The notes: generated by a model not told the origin, from the sequence alone. DNA of 64,000 bases from Croceicoccus sp. YJ47 (GCF_016745095.1 NZ_CP067087.1:496001-560000); one strand, 5' to 3'; shown: positions 28,182 to 38,616, numbered from the stretch's first letter. Translations and numbers: made by a program.

Positions 28182-29905
28182 CCAAATTCCATGTAATCGT
28201 CGCCGACGAAGCGGCAGGCGTGCGCGCCTTCCTCGCCGCCGAAGCCTTGCGCAAGGCCGCGCGTGCCAAGGGGCATTCGGCGGATATCGAGGTGCGCACG
28301 CCAAACGGCGCGGTCGATCCGCTGCCCGACGGGGCGCCGGGCGCGGATGGCACGTTGCTGCTGATCGGCCCGCAGGACGCCATGGCGCCCGATCTCGTCG
28401 AACGCGCGGATCGGTGCATGACGCTGGACGCCGTGCTGGCCGACCCGGATGCGGTATTTGGCGAGAACGGAACCGGGCCTGCCGACACCGCCCCTGTGGC
28501 CGCGAACCGTCGCATCGTCGCGGTCACGTCCTGCCCCACCGGCATCGCCCATACCTTCATGGCGGCGGAGGGGTTGCAGGAAGGCGCCAAACGGCTCGGC
28601 CATGCGATCCGCGTCGAAACGCAAGGCTCGGTCGGTGCGGGAGAGCCGCTCTCCGATGCGGAAATCGCGGCGGCGGATGTCGTCATCATCGCCGCCGACC
28701 GGGAGGTGGACCGGTCCCGATTCGCCTGCAAGCGTGTATTTTCGTCCAGCACGAAGCCCGCCATCTCCGGCGGCGCCGCTCTCATCGAACGCGCCCTCGC
28801 CGAAGCATCGGTGCAAGGCGACACCGCCGCCGCGCAGGACACCGCCCAACCCGCGGCGAAGGAGCGGACCGGCCCTTACAAGCATTTGATGACCGGCGTG
28901 TCCTTCATGCTGCCCTTCGTGGTGGCGGGCGGGCTGCTCATCGCCATGGCGTTCGCGCTGGGCGGGATCGACGCCAATGCCGAGGCAGCCGAGGGCACGC
29001 TGGCCCATGCGCTGTTCCGGATCGGGGCGGAGGGCGGCTTTGCGCTGATCGTGCCGGCGCTGGCGGGCTATATCGCGTTTTCCATCGCGGACAGGCCGGG
29101 TATCGCGCCCGGCATGATCGGCGGCATGCTCGCCAATTCGCTGGGCGCCGGGTTCCTGGGCGGAATCGTGGCCGGTTTCGTCGCGGGCTACGGCGTGTAC
29201 TGGCTCAACCGCGTGATCGTGTTGCCCAAGAACCTGCGCGGGTTGATGCCGGTGCTGGTGCTGCCGGTGCTGGGCACGCTGATCACCGGATTGTTGATGA
29301 TCTACGCCATCGGTGCGCCGGTTGCGCTCGCGCTGTCGGCGATGACCGAATGGCTCCGCGCGATGCAGGGGTCGAGCGCGATCGTGCTCGGCCTCATCCT
29401 CGGCGCGATGATGGCCTTCGACATGGGCGGCCCGGTGAACAAGGCGGCCTACGCCTTCGGCATCGGCGCCCTTGCCAGCAATATTTACGCCCCGATGGCC
29501 GCGGTGATGGCCGCCGGCATGACCCCGCCGCTCGCCGCCGCACTGGCAACCCGGCTCTTCGCCGCCCGCTTTTCCGCAGAGGAGCGCGAGGCCGGCGGCG
29601 CGGCGGCGGTGCTGGGCCTCGCCTTCGTGACCGAAGGGGCCATTCCGTTTGCCGCGCGCGACCCGCTTCGCATGATCCCGGCCTTCATCGCCGGGTCGTC
29701 GACCGCCGGGGCCATTTCCATGGTGGCGGGCGTTCAGCTGCGCGTGCCCCACGGCGGGATCTTCGTGCTGCCGATACCCGGCGCGGTGACGCATGTGGCG
29801 CTCTACGCGCTGGCGATCGTCGCAGGGACGGCGGTGAGCGCGGCGCTGATCGGCCTTCTCAAACGCGCGGCGCCGCCCGCCGCCACCGGCACGTCGCCCG
29901 CGTAA
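28178..29905 (+). CDS. fruA: PTS fructose transporter subunit EIIBC
   Basis: A 575-residue inner-membrane transporter that takes up fructose as fructose 1-phosphate. It has the B'-B-C layout. Residues 1 to about 100 are a duplicated EIIB-like domain without the active Cys. Residues about 108-205 form EIIB with VAVTSCPTGIAHTFMAAEG (phospho-Cys). The EIIC domain from about 235 has eight or more TM helices, including GVSFMLPFVVAGGLLIAMAF and AFDMGGPVNKAAYAFG (sugar-binding region) and FVTEGAIPFAARDPLRMIP. Start overlaps fruK by 4 bp. Intact. Confidence 0.95.
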   Translation: MTKFHVIVADEAAGVRAFLAAEALRKAARAKGHSADIEVRTPNGAVDPLPDGAPGADGTLLLIGPQDAMAPDLVERADRCMTLDAVLADPDAVFGENGTGPADTAPVAANRRIVAVTSCPTGIAHTFMAAEGLQEGAKRLGHAIRVETQGSVGAGEPLSDAEIAAADVVIIAADREVDRSRFACKRVFSSSTKPAISGGAALIERALAEASVQGDTAAAQDTAQPAAKERTGPYKHLMTGVSFMLPFVVAGGLLIAMAFALGGIDANAEAAEGTLAHALFRIGAEGGFALIVPALAGYIAFSIADRPGIAPGMIGGMLANSLGAGFLGGIVAGFVAGYGVYWLNRVIVLPKNLRGLMPVLVLPVLGTLITGLLMIYAIGAPVALALSAMTEWLRAMQGSSAIVLGLILGAMMAFDMGGPVNKAAYAFGIGALASNIYAPMAAVMAAGMTPPLAAALATRLFAARFSAEEREAGGAAAVLGLAFVTEGAIPFAARDPLRMIPAFIAGSSTAGAISMVAGVQLRVPHGGIFVLPIPGAVTHVALYALAIVAGTAVSAALIGLLKRAAPPAATGTSPA

Positions 29906-29933
29906 CGCATCCCTCCCCAAGGAGTATCTTTCC

Positions 29934-31379
29934 ATGTCCGGAACCTCTGTCCGGGCGGGCGCTGCCCTGCCCGCCACGCCTGCGCCTTTCGCGCGCCACG
30001 CGGTGACCGCCGCTCTCGCTCTCGTGCCCGCCCTTATCGTCGCATCGCCTGCGGCGGCGCAGGTGGCGCGCGACGCGGGCAGCGCCGTGGCGGACCCCGC
30101 CGACCTGCCGCCGCCCTCGCTTCCCGAACCGGCCACGGGCCCGCGCGCCGCGTACCAGCCTTTCGCCGATGAGGGCATCACCCTCGCGATCAGCTATACC
30201 GGCGAGGGCGCCACCAATCTCACCGGCGGGATCCGCAGGGACGCGGCCTATACCGGGCAGATCTATGTCGGAGCCGATCTCGACATGGAGCGTATCGCCG
30301 GCCTTTCGGGCGGCACGGTGCACGCCGCGGTCACCAACCGCCATGGCAAGAGCCTGACCGACGTGGCGATCGGCAACAACACCTCGGTTCAGGAGGTTTT
30401 CGGCACGCAGAACACGCATCTCGCCATCCTCACCTACGAACAGCGCTTGCTTGACGACCGGCTCATGATCGAGGCGGGCAAGAGCGTCGCCAATATCCAT
30501 TTCCTCAATTCGCCGCTCTACTGCCATTTTCAGAGCAATGCGATCTGCGGCAATCCCACCTTCGTCTTCAAGAACAGCAATTTCACCTATTTCCCGGCGT
30601 CGAGCTGGATGGCGCATGCCCGCGCCGCCTTCACCGACGACATCGCGCTCCATGTTGGCGTCTACGAGGTCAATCCCGAGCGTAAGCGCGCCGACGACAA
30701 CGGTTTTGTCTTCGACTTTTCGGGCGCGACCGGCGTCGTCGTGCCGTGGGAGGTCGAATATACGCCGGATGCGGGATTGGTGTCCGGGCTGCCCGGCCGC
30801 TATATCCTCGGCGGGTGGATCGACCGGGGCAAATATGCCGATCCCCTTCGCGACGAGGCGGGCGGCATCGCGATCCTGAGCGGGCGCGATCCGCTGGAGC
30901 GTCGGGGCCGGTCGGGCCTCTACCTCCGCGCCGAACAGAAAGTCACCGGCGCCGGAAACGGCGATCCGCGCGGCCTGTCGCTGTTCGGCGTGGTCATGAC
31001 CAATCTTTCGGGCGAGGTGGAGCTGTCGGATTTCCGGGCGGCGGGCGCCGTGCAGACCGGCACGTTCGCGGGCCGCGACACCGATACGTTCGGCATCATG
31101 ATCACGGATCAGCGTTTTTCCGACCTCGCCATCGCGCGCATGGGCGCCGCGCGCGCGTCGGCGGGCGGAACCACGGATATTGCACGGCACCAATACATGG
31201 CGGAATTGCATTACGGCATGCAGCTCACGCCCGCGATCCGCATATCGCCGAACGTGCAATATATCATCGACCCGGATCAGACCGGCGCCCCGTTCCGCAC
31301 CACGGATATTCCCGATGCGCTGGTGCTCGGCCTGAAATTCACGATCGACGGGCCGACCCTTCTGGGCGCCGCGCGCTGA
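29934..31379 (+). CDS. OprB-family carbohydrate porin
   Basis: A 481-residue outer-membrane barrel. It has a long signal peptide (about 1-44, ending ASPAAAQ), then GITLAISYTGEGATNLTGGI, the OprB-like region LSGGTVHAAVTNRHGKSLTD, FLNSPLYCHFQSNAICGNP with a Cys pair, and a final beta strand DALVLGLKFTIDGPTLLGAAR. An AAGGAG-like RBS precedes ATG 29934, 28 bp after fruA. As the last sugar gene of the operon it probably lets fructose or related sugars cross the outer membrane. Confidence 0.88.
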   Translation: MSGTSVRAGAALPATPAPFARHAVTAALALVPALIVASPAAAQVARDAGSAVADPADLPPPSLPEPATGPRAAYQPFADEGITLAISYTGEGATNLTGGIRRDAAYTGQIYVGADLDMERIAGLSGGTVHAAVTNRHGKSLTDVAIGNNTSVQEVFGTQNTHLAILTYEQRLLDDRLMIEAGKSVANIHFLNSPLYCHFQSNAICGNPTFVFKNSNFTYFPASSWMAHARAAFTDDIALHVGVYEVNPERKRADDNGFVFDFSGATGVVVPWEVEYTPDAGLVSGLPGRYILGGWIDRGKYADPLRDEAGGIAILSGRDPLERRGRSGLYLRAEQKVTGAGNGDPRGLSLFGVVMTNLSGEVELSDFRAAGAVQTGTFAGRDTDTFGIMITDQRFSDLAIARMGAARASAGGTTDIARHQYMAELHYGMQLTPAIRISPNVQYIIDPDQTGAPFRTTDIPDALVLGLKFTIDGPTLLGAAR

Positions 31380-31527
31380 TCCTCGCCGGCGGGCTTCCGC
31401 TTGCCCCCCGGCCCCTGTAACGACGGGGAAACGGGAGGGCAAAATCGATGAGCGACACAGCCGATAGTGCAGGGCGGCATACCGCGACCGGGCCGGACGC
31501 GGGGAGGCTCCCCCGCCGCGTGGGCGG

Positions 31528-32739
31528 ATGTGGCGCCATCTTGGCCCCGGCATCGTCGTCGCGGCGACGGGCGTCGGGGCCGGCGATCTCGTCGCCACGC
31601 TCATCGCGGGTTCGCGATTTGGCTATGCGCTTTTATGGGCGGCGGTGGCCGGATGCATCGTGAAGATCGCGCTTTCCGAAGGGTCGGCGCGCTACCACCT
31701 CGCCACCGGCTCGACCATCCTTGCCGGCTGGCGCTCGCTCGGGCGGTGGACGGGGTGGTATTTCGGGATCTACGTCGTCATCTGGGGCTTCATCTACGGC
31801 GCCACGGCGATGAGCGCGACCGCGCTCCCGCTCACCGCGCTGTTTCCGGCGCTCTCGCTGCGCAGCTGGGCGATGATCGCGGGGGTGTTCGGCTTCGTGT
31901 TCGTGTGGTTCAACCGGTACGACACCTTCGAAACGGTGATGAAGATCCTGGTCGGAACGATGTTCGTCATCATGGTCGGCCTTGCGATCCTGGTCGCGCC
32001 CGGCCTGCCGGACCTCGCGCGGGGGATGGCGTTTTCGCTGCCGGAGGGGTCGCTGTTCTACACGCTCGGCCTGATTGGCGGGGTCGGGGGCACGATTACG
32101 ACCGCGGCCTATGGCTACTGGACCCAGGCGAAGGGGTGGCGCGGCACGCCATGGTTGCCGATGATGCGCGTGGACAATGCGGTCGCCTATGTCGTCACCG
32201 GCATTTTCGTCGTCGCCATGTTGATCGTGGGCGCCGAACTGCTCCATTCCGCCGGCATCGCGCTGGAGGATAGCGACCGCGGATTGCTCGGCCTGTCGGA
32301 CGTGCTCGAAGCGCGGTTCGGCCGGCTCGTCGCCGCGCTGTTCCTCGTCGGTTTTGCCGCGACATCGGTGTCCTCGCTGCTCGGCGTGTGGCAGGGGATG
32401 AGCCTGTTCTTCTCCGACTGGTGGTATCAATTGCGCGGACGTGACGAGGCCGAAGGCGGGCGCGAGGGCAGCACGGCCTATCGCGTGTACCTCGGCTGGC
32501 TGACCTTTCCGCCGATGATCCTGCTCTTCGCGGATCGGCCCTTTTTGCTGGTGATCGTCTATGGTGCGTTCGGCGCGCTTTTCATGCCGTTCCTGGCGAT
32601 CACGCTGCTGTTGCTCAACAATTCGGACCGGCTCCCTGCCGCCGCCCGCAATGGCGCGGTCGCGAATGTGACGCTCGCCGGGTCCGCCGTGCTGTTCGTC
32701 ATCCTCGCGGTGCAGCAGGTGGTGCAGCTTGCAGGCTAA
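31528..32739 (+). CDS. Nramp-related divalent metal transporter (N-terminus probably shifted)
   Basis: A 403-residue, about 11-TM transporter of the Nramp superfamily: HLGPGIVVAATGVGAGDLVA (TM1), IVKIALSEGSARYHLATGST, GGVGGTITTAAYGYWTQAKG (TM6), and the end VILAVQQVVQLA. TM1 has GVGAGDL where true Nramp has DPGN, and TM6 lacks the M-P-H block, so it belongs to a divergent branch and the ion is uncertain. ATG 31528 has no RBS. A frame from ATG 31448 with a good GGGAGG RBS encodes a plausible N-terminus (MSDTADSAGRHTATGPDAGR) and joins this frame if 1-2 bases are corrected near 31525. It follows the porin by under 70 bp. Confidence 0.82.
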   Translation: MWRHLGPGIVVAATGVGAGDLVATLIAGSRFGYALLWAAVAGCIVKIALSEGSARYHLATGSTILAGWRSLGRWTGWYFGIYVVIWGFIYGATAMSATALPLTALFPALSLRSWAMIAGVFGFVFVWFNRYDTFETVMKILVGTMFVIMVGLAILVAPGLPDLARGMAFSLPEGSLFYTLGLIGGVGGTITTAAYGYWTQAKGWRGTPWLPMMRVDNAVAYVVTGIFVVAMLIVGAELLHSAGIALEDSDRGLLGLSDVLEARFGRLVAALFLVGFAATSVSSLLGVWQGMSLFFSDWWYQLRGRDEAEGGREGSTAYRVYLGWLTFPPMILLFADRPFLLVIVYGAFGALFMPFLAITLLLLNNSDRLPAAARNGAVANVTLAGSAVLFVILAVQQVVQLAG

Positions 32740-32750
32740 GCCGGCGGGCG

Positions 32751-34344
32751 CTAGCGAACGAGGCCGAGCGCCTCGCGGTCGACGACGGCGGCGGCATAGG
32801 CGGCCTTCGCCCCGGCATAGCGCAATTGCGTATCGACCAGCCGGACAGCGATATCCGCGACCAGTTCCTCGCGTTGGTTGACGACGAAGAAATCGGTCGC
32901 CCCCAGCTGAAAGCGGCGGCGTTCGGCAGCGGCGAGCTTCTGCGCGAGCGCGAGCTCCTCCTCGGTAATCTCGACGAGGCGGCGCGTCGTCTCAATCTCG
33001 ATCGCGAGGTTCTCGATCTCGTTCACGATCTGGTCGCGCTGATATTGCTGCCGCCATTCGAGCGCGTCGAGCTCGCCCTGCGCCGTGCGGATACGCCCCC
33101 GCGCCGCCCGGTTTTCGAGCGGCATGGAAAAGCGGAACCCCACGATCAGCTCGAGCGGGGTCCGGCTCGGCCCGCCAAGCCCTTCGGGGCCGAAATCCTT
33201 GCCGACCTCGCCAAATGCGTCGAGCCGCGGCGACAGATCGTTTTCCGCCAGCGCCAGCCTCGCCAGCCCCTGATCCACGCGGGCAAGCAGGGTCCGGATC
33301 TCGGGCCGGTCGCGCAGGGCGAAGCTTTCGACGACCGCCCCCGGCCCCGCCAGTGCGGCACCGCTTGCCGGCAATTGCGCGGCGGTGGGGCGCACGGGCC
33401 GGCCGTCGGCATCGCGGTAGAACAGCGAAAGATCGTTGGCGGCGGACACGAATGTCTGCTCCGCATCGATGACGCGGGCACGGCGACGGACCAGATTCTG
33501 ATCGTTCTCGGTCAGCAGGATCGAGGCACGCGCGCCCAGCTCGATCTGCCGGGAGATGCCGCCGCGCCGCTGCTCGGCCAGCGCGAGCAGATCGCGATAC
33601 ACGTTGAGCCGCAGGCCGGCGGCCAGCCATTGCTGATACGCCCGCATCGCGCGCACCTGCACGCCGATCGCGGTCGCCTGCGATTCGAAGCGGGCGATGT
33701 CGATATCCTGGCTCGCGATGCTGAGCTTGGCGCGGCGCTCGTCGATCAGCCGGTCACGCAGCAGCGAATACAGCCCGCCGACCTTCACCTCGCCCAGCTG
33801 GTTCGTGAAATACTGGTCCTCGTAAATCGGGAAATCGCCGCGCGCCACGCGATACTTGCCATAGAGATAGCCGCCATTGTCGCGCAGCGGCCGCTTCGCC
33901 TCTCCGGTGAGATAGGTCCCGTCGTAATAGCCGAGCGCCCGCCCGCGCCCCTCGGCATCGAACACGATGTCGAACGCACCCTGTGCGGACAGCGCGCGCC
34001 CTTCGGCCTGCCGGATGCCGGCGAGCGTTTCGATGATCTGCGGCGCGGTGCGGGCGGACGAGCGCAGCACATCGTCGAGCGTGAGGATACCCCTGCGCGC
34101 CTCTGCCGGACCGTCGGGAAGCGACGCTGTATCAAGCCCGTCCTGCGCAGGCCGGGGATAACTCAGCTGCCGGCTCCCGATCCCACGGGTCGGCGACGAC
34201 GCTGCCCTCGCCCAGTTCGCCCATCTCGTCAGGCTGCGTCACCGCGAGGTCCGGTGCATCCTGCGCCGCCACGCCCGGCGCGCCTGCCGCCAACGCGGCA
34301 CACAGCGCCAGCCGCGCGATACCGTCCCGCCCGCGTCCGATCAT
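32751..34344 (-). CDS. TolC-family outer-membrane efflux protein, frameshifted near 34165
   Basis: Outer-membrane channel of the tripartite exporter. The first frame from ATG 34344 encodes a signal peptide (LALCAALAAGAPGVAAQ) and about 50 more residues. After a one-base change near 34165 the second frame reads LSYPRPAQDGLDTASLPDG, then LTLDDVLRSSARTAPQIIET and the coiled-coil TolC repeats (QQWLAAGLRLNVYRDLLALA, RARVIDAEQTFVSAANDLSL, DQIVNEIENLAIEIETTRRL) to the stop at 32751. The start overlaps the HlyD stop (ATGA), so the three exporter genes are one operon. Confidence 0.83.
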
Positions 34345-35423
34345 TTCGCCGGCGCCTGTCCGCCACCGGCGCCCGAAGATGCCCCCTCGCCCGCGCCGCC
34401 GCCATAGGCCGCATCGGCGCGCGGCCCGAATTCGAGCGGGAAATCATTGAGCTGCCGCCACAATTCGTAGCCGACCGACACTTCCTCGCCCTGCACCCAG
34501 CCCATCACCTTGCTGCCCTGCCGGACGAAGCGGCGCCCGGGCCAGTCGCTCTTGCCCGGCACCGGTTCCACGATGACGCGGAAAAGCCCGTTCGGCTGCG
34601 CGATGGGATCGACCGAGCGCACCTGCCCGTCATAGATTCCCTGCGCGAGCGAGGGCCACCCGCTCAGCTGCACGGCGGGAAACCCCTCGAACTCGAGCCG
34701 GACCGGGCTGCCATCATGGATGAGCGGCACGTCGCGCCCGTTGATGTAAAGCTCGACGGCGCGCTCGATCTCCTCCGGCGCGATCACGGCCAACACCGTG
34801 CCTTGCGAGACGAGCTCGCTTCCCGCCGCAACATTGATCTGCTGCACTCGCCCGTTGCGCGGCGCACGCACGATCTGCGCCGATTGCCGGCTGAGTTCGG
34901 TATCGATGCGCTGCACCCGCGCGCGCGCATCGGCCAGCGTGGCGTCGGCCTCCGCGACCTTGATCTGCGCCTGTTCGAAATCGCGGCGGGAGCCCAGCCC
35001 TTCGTTGAACAATTGCCGGTTGCGGTCGACGTCGAGCATGGCGACCTGCCGCCGCCGCGCGATCGCGTCGATCTCCATCATAAGCTGATCGCGCTCGGCC
35101 TGAAGACGTTCGATCAGGCGCGGGTCGACATCCTCGACACGCGCGATGGGGTCGCCTTCGGACACTTCCTCGCCGTCCTGCACGTAGAATTCGGTGACCC
35201 GCCCGCCGATCAGCGACGTCACCTCGCGCACGCGGTCGTCGGGGTCGAGCGCGATGACCTCGCCCGTGCCCTGGGCCGTCTGCACCCAAGGGACGAAGAA
35301 CAGGATCGCCGCCGACAGCGCAATCCCGCCCAGGATCAGGAGTGCGACGACGCGTGCGATGCGGGGCGGACGCATGCCGGCCAGCGTGGTAAAGTGGGCG
35401 CTGTGCTGGGGACGATCAGGCAT
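34341..35423 (-). CDS. HlyD-family periplasmic adaptor
   Basis: A 360-residue membrane-fusion protein linking the inner-membrane ABC protein with the TolC channel. It has one TM helix (about 20-43, VVALLILGGIALSAAILFFV), a biotinyl-lipoyl half (VREVTSLIGGRVTEFYVQDG, EEVSEGDPIARVEDVD), a helical hairpin (about 90-165, rich in Arg and Gln), the second lipoyl half (IVRAPRNGRVQQINVAAGSE) and a beta-barrel domain. The Gly/Ala-rich C-terminus is probably disordered. Start overlaps the ABC gene's end by 8 bp. Confidence 0.9.
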   Translation of the reverse strand: MPDRPQHSAHFTTLAGMRPPRIARVVALLILGGIALSAAILFFVPWVQTAQGTGEVIALDPDDRVREVTSLIGGRVTEFYVQDGEEVSEGDPIARVEDVDPRLIERLQAERDQLMMEIDAIARRRQVAMLDVDRNRQLFNEGLGSRRDFEQAQIKVAEADATLADARARVQRIDTELSRQSAQIVRAPRNGRVQQINVAAGSELVSQGTVLAVIAPEEIERAVELYINGRDVPLIHDGSPVRLEFEGFPAVQLSGWPSLAQGIYDGQVRSVDPIAQPNGLFRVIVEPVPGKSDWPGRRFVRQGSKVMGWVQGEEVSVGYELWRQLNDFPLEFGPRADAAYGGGAGEGASSGAGGGQAPAK

Positions 35424-37100
35424 GGGGGATCGCCTTGCCTTCGACGAATGCGACCATGTCGGCGCGGCTGGAAAACCGTTTCTGCTCCGTCCGGCCGAGC
35501 CAGAGATAGCCGTCCCGCTCAAGCGCCTCGGGCCGCCCGGTGCTCAGCAAGATGGTCGTGCCCGCCGCGCGCAGCTCGTCGAGTGCGCCTTGAAGCCGGT
35601 CGATCGCCATCATGTCGTACAATTGCGAGAGCACCAGCACGCGCGGCTGGCTGAGCAAGGCATTGGCGAGCTTGAGCGCCATCACCTCCGCAATGGACAG
35701 CGGCCAGCCCGACGACGCAAGCTGTGCATCGAGCCCGTCCGACAGCATCGCGATCCGCGGGCTCAGCCCCACCTGTTCGAGCGCGCGGCCGATCTCCTCA
35801 CCCGAGCGCGTCGGCGCCGCGAGGGTAAGATACTGCCGGATCGTGACCTCCACGATGGTCGGCCTAGGTCGAGCACCATCACGGCCGAGCGCAGCAGATA
35901 GGTATCGAACGCGCCAAGATCGCTGTTGCCGATGGACACGATGCCGCGATCCGGCATGGCGTGGCGTTTGAGCAAAAGCGCGAGCATCCGGTCGACCCCC
36001 GGCTCCATCACGGTGACGAGCTGTTCGCCGCTGCTGACGGAAAAATCGAACCGGCCGCCCTCGACCTCCACATTGCGCATGCGGATCGCCCCGTCGCGCG
36101 GCGCCTCGCCCGATGCCTCGGCGTCTTCCTGAGGAATCGAGAACAGTAGCATCAGCTCCTCCGAACTGGCGATGAGGTCGTAGAACGTGTCGAGATACCA
36201 GCCGAGCTGATAAATGCCGTAGAACACCCCCGACAGGATCAGCTCCGCCGCGACAAGCTGCCCGATGGTCAGCTCCCCGCTCAGGATCAGCGACCCGCCG
36301 AGTGCGAGGAGCGCCGCGCTCGCAAAGGCATAGACCAGGAAAAACGCCAGCGTCTGCGAGAAGATGTACCGGAAATAGCGCTTGTGCGTGTTCACGTAAT
36401 GCGCGGTCACCTGCTCCGACCGGTCCATCGCGAAACCGAGATGGCGGCTGGATTTATAGAACCCGTTCGACGCGCCCACGCTTTCCAGCCAGTGTGCCGC
36501 GTCATGTTTTGCATGGGACAGCGCCACCGATTGCGTGATCGCCCCGCGCCGCCACACGATCCAGATCAGCGCGCAGATCGACACCAGGATCGCGTTGAAG
36601 GCGAGGAAGAACGGATGATAGAAACTCGTCACCGCAAGCCCCACCGCGGCCTGCAATATGATGGTGAACGCGCCGATGACGAGGCTCGGCACGGCCTTCT
36701 GCACGATGGTCAGGTCGAAATAGCGATTGAACAGGCTGTAGCGGTTCTCGTCATTGAAGAACGGGTTCTGCGCGTGCACCGCCTTCAACGTGATCTGCGC
36801 GACCACGCGCGCGAAGAAGCGCCGTTCGAACAGATGCATGATATAGAACCGCAGCGCGCTCAAAAACGCGACGATCAGCAGCAGCATCAGCAACACGCCC
36901 GACAGCGTCCACAACGGCGCGGGCAGCGCGGTGCGCGCGACCGAATTGATCAGCATCTGCACCGAGATCGGCGTCGCCAGCGAAAGCAGGCTGATCGCGA
37001 GCGTATAGATGAGGCCGAGCGAGACATAGCGCGAATCCGGCCCGATGATCTGCGACATCCACGACAAGGCGTCGCGATATCCAAGACGTTGTCCCGCCAT
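35416..37100 (-). CDS. ABC exporter with fully degenerate ATPase domain; frameshift near 35863
   Basis: The N-terminal ABC_membrane domain has six TM helices (about 26-300; RYVSLGLIYTLAISLLSLAT, LYTL, FFLVYAFASAALLALGGSLI). The nucleotide-binding domain keeps its length and beta framework, but Walker A is TVMEPGVDRMLALLLKRH (no GxxGxGKS), the Q-loop reads VMVLD, the signature region is SSGWPLSIAEVMALKLANA, Walker B is VLVLSQLYDMMAID (Asp-Glu replaced by Ser-Gln) and the H-loop is TTILLSTGR. A one-base change near 35863 separates the last 145 codons (frame 35416-35853). Without the catalytic residues it should not hydrolyse ATP. It heads an operon with HlyD and TolC genes. A canonical partner may be encoded elsewhere. 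Confidence 0.82.
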
Positions 37101-37329
37101 TACGATTGCGCCCCATAGCCCATGATATGATCCGTGCTATCCCGAATGTGAACGACGGTCCGACCGGCCGCACGCGGCGCCCCCGGCATCCGTCGCAAAG
37201 CCTTCTGCCGGGATGCGAACCGCCCGGACCCGGACCGATATGGCACATTGCAATCCCTGCGCAAAGAGGCGGCGCAAGCGTGTAACACATGCTCACAAAT
37301 GGGTCTGGAAATGGCGGACGCGGTGAAAT

Positions 37330-38586
37330 ATGTCGCAGGTCATGAGCGACAGACTGATCCACCGCTATCTCGTACGCATCATCAAGAAGGGTACGCTCGG
37401 CGTGACTTTCGCCGATGGGTCGCCCGCGTTCTATGGCCGGTAGGAGGACGGGTTTCCCGATGTCCGGATCCGCTTCACCGATGCACGCGTGCCGCGCGAC
37501 ATCGTGCTCGACCCCCGGCTGGGCGCGGCGGAAACCTTCATGGACGGGCGGCTCGTCATCGAACAGGGCGGGATCATGGAACTGGTCGAACTGCTCCGGT
37601 CGAACAGCCCGTGGGATCGCGGCGGCTCGATCGGGCAGCCAGCGCTCCTCCGCCGGCTGGGCAACCGGGTCGCCTTCGCGCGCGAGGCCGTCAACAATCG
37701 CATCGGGTCGCAGCGCAACGTCGCGCATCATTACGACATCGGCAATGCGCTCTACCGGCTGATGCTGGATGCCGACCACATGCAATATTCGTGCGCCTAC
37801 TGGCCCGACGGCGTCGACACGCTGGAACAGGCGCAGGAGGCGAAGCTTGCGCATATCGCGGCCAAGCTGCGGCTTTGCGACGGGCAGACGGTGCTCGATA
37901 TCGGGTGCGGCTGGGGCGGGATGGCGATCTATCTTGCGCGGCATTTCGACGTGCGCGTGCACGGCATCACCCTTTCGCGCGAGCAGATCGAGCTTGCCCG
38001 CGAACGCGCGGCCGATGCGGGCGTCGCCGACAGGGTGACGTTCGAGCTGGTCGATTATCGCGATCTTCCGGCGCGCGGCACCCGTTTCGACCGCATCGTT
38101 TCGGTGGGCATGTTCGAACATGTCGGGCGCCCCCAATTCGAGACATTCTTCGAGAACTGCGCCAACCTGCTGAACGATGATGGCGTCATGCTGCTGCACA
38201 CGATCGGACGGATCGGCGGGCCGGGCACGACCGATGCCTTCACCCGCAAATATATCTTCCCCGGCGGATATATTCCCGCGCTGTCCGAAACCGTCGCGGC
38301 GAGCGAGAAATTCCGTCTCATCGCCAGCGACGTGGAAATGTTGCGCCTCCATTACGCGCAAACCCTTCGCGCATGGTACGACAGGTGCATGGCCCACCGC
38401 GAGGCGATCGAGGCGATGTACGATGCGCGCTTCTTCCGCATGTGGACGTTCTACCTCGCCGGCGCGGTGTCCAGTTTCGAAAACGGCGGCATGTGCAATT
38501 ACCAGATACAATATTGCCGCGACCGCCGCGCCCTTCCCCTCACGCGCGACTACATGGCCGAGGCGGAAAGCAAGCTGCGCGCCTGA
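37330..38586 (+). CDS. cfa: Cyclopropane-fatty-acyl-phospholipid synthase family, with in-frame TAG at 37441
   Basis: SAM-dependent enzyme that methylenates unsaturated membrane lipids. The N-terminal domain reads LIHRYLVRIIKKGTLGVTFA, then TAG 37441-37443 where a Glu (GAG) is expected, and goes on in frame with EDGFPDVRIRFTDARVPRDI. The methyltransferase domain has HHYDIGNALYRLMLDADHMQ, YSCAYWPDGVDTLEQAQEAK, the SAM loop VLDIGCGWGGMA and IVSVGMFEHVG, then YIFPGGYIPAL. The end GGMCNYQIQYCRD and DYMAEAE is typical. Start ATG 37330 or 37342 in the same frame. An initiation at GTG 37489 would drop about 50 residues. The 230 bp upstream show no gene. Confidence 0.85.
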
Positions 38587-38616
38587 TCGCCCTGCATCGG
38601 TCGAGGGTGCGGCCGG

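Noticed and set aside
27611-30181. An 856-codon minus-strand open frame over fruK and fruA
   Set aside because: Antisense shadow; the coding strand has intact PfkB and PTS motifs.
32826-35654. A 942-codon plus-strand open frame over the TolC and HlyD genes
   Set aside because: It is antisense to two recognised genes. It has no domain and is rich in Arg, Pro and His, as expected of a shadow frame in GC-rich DNA.
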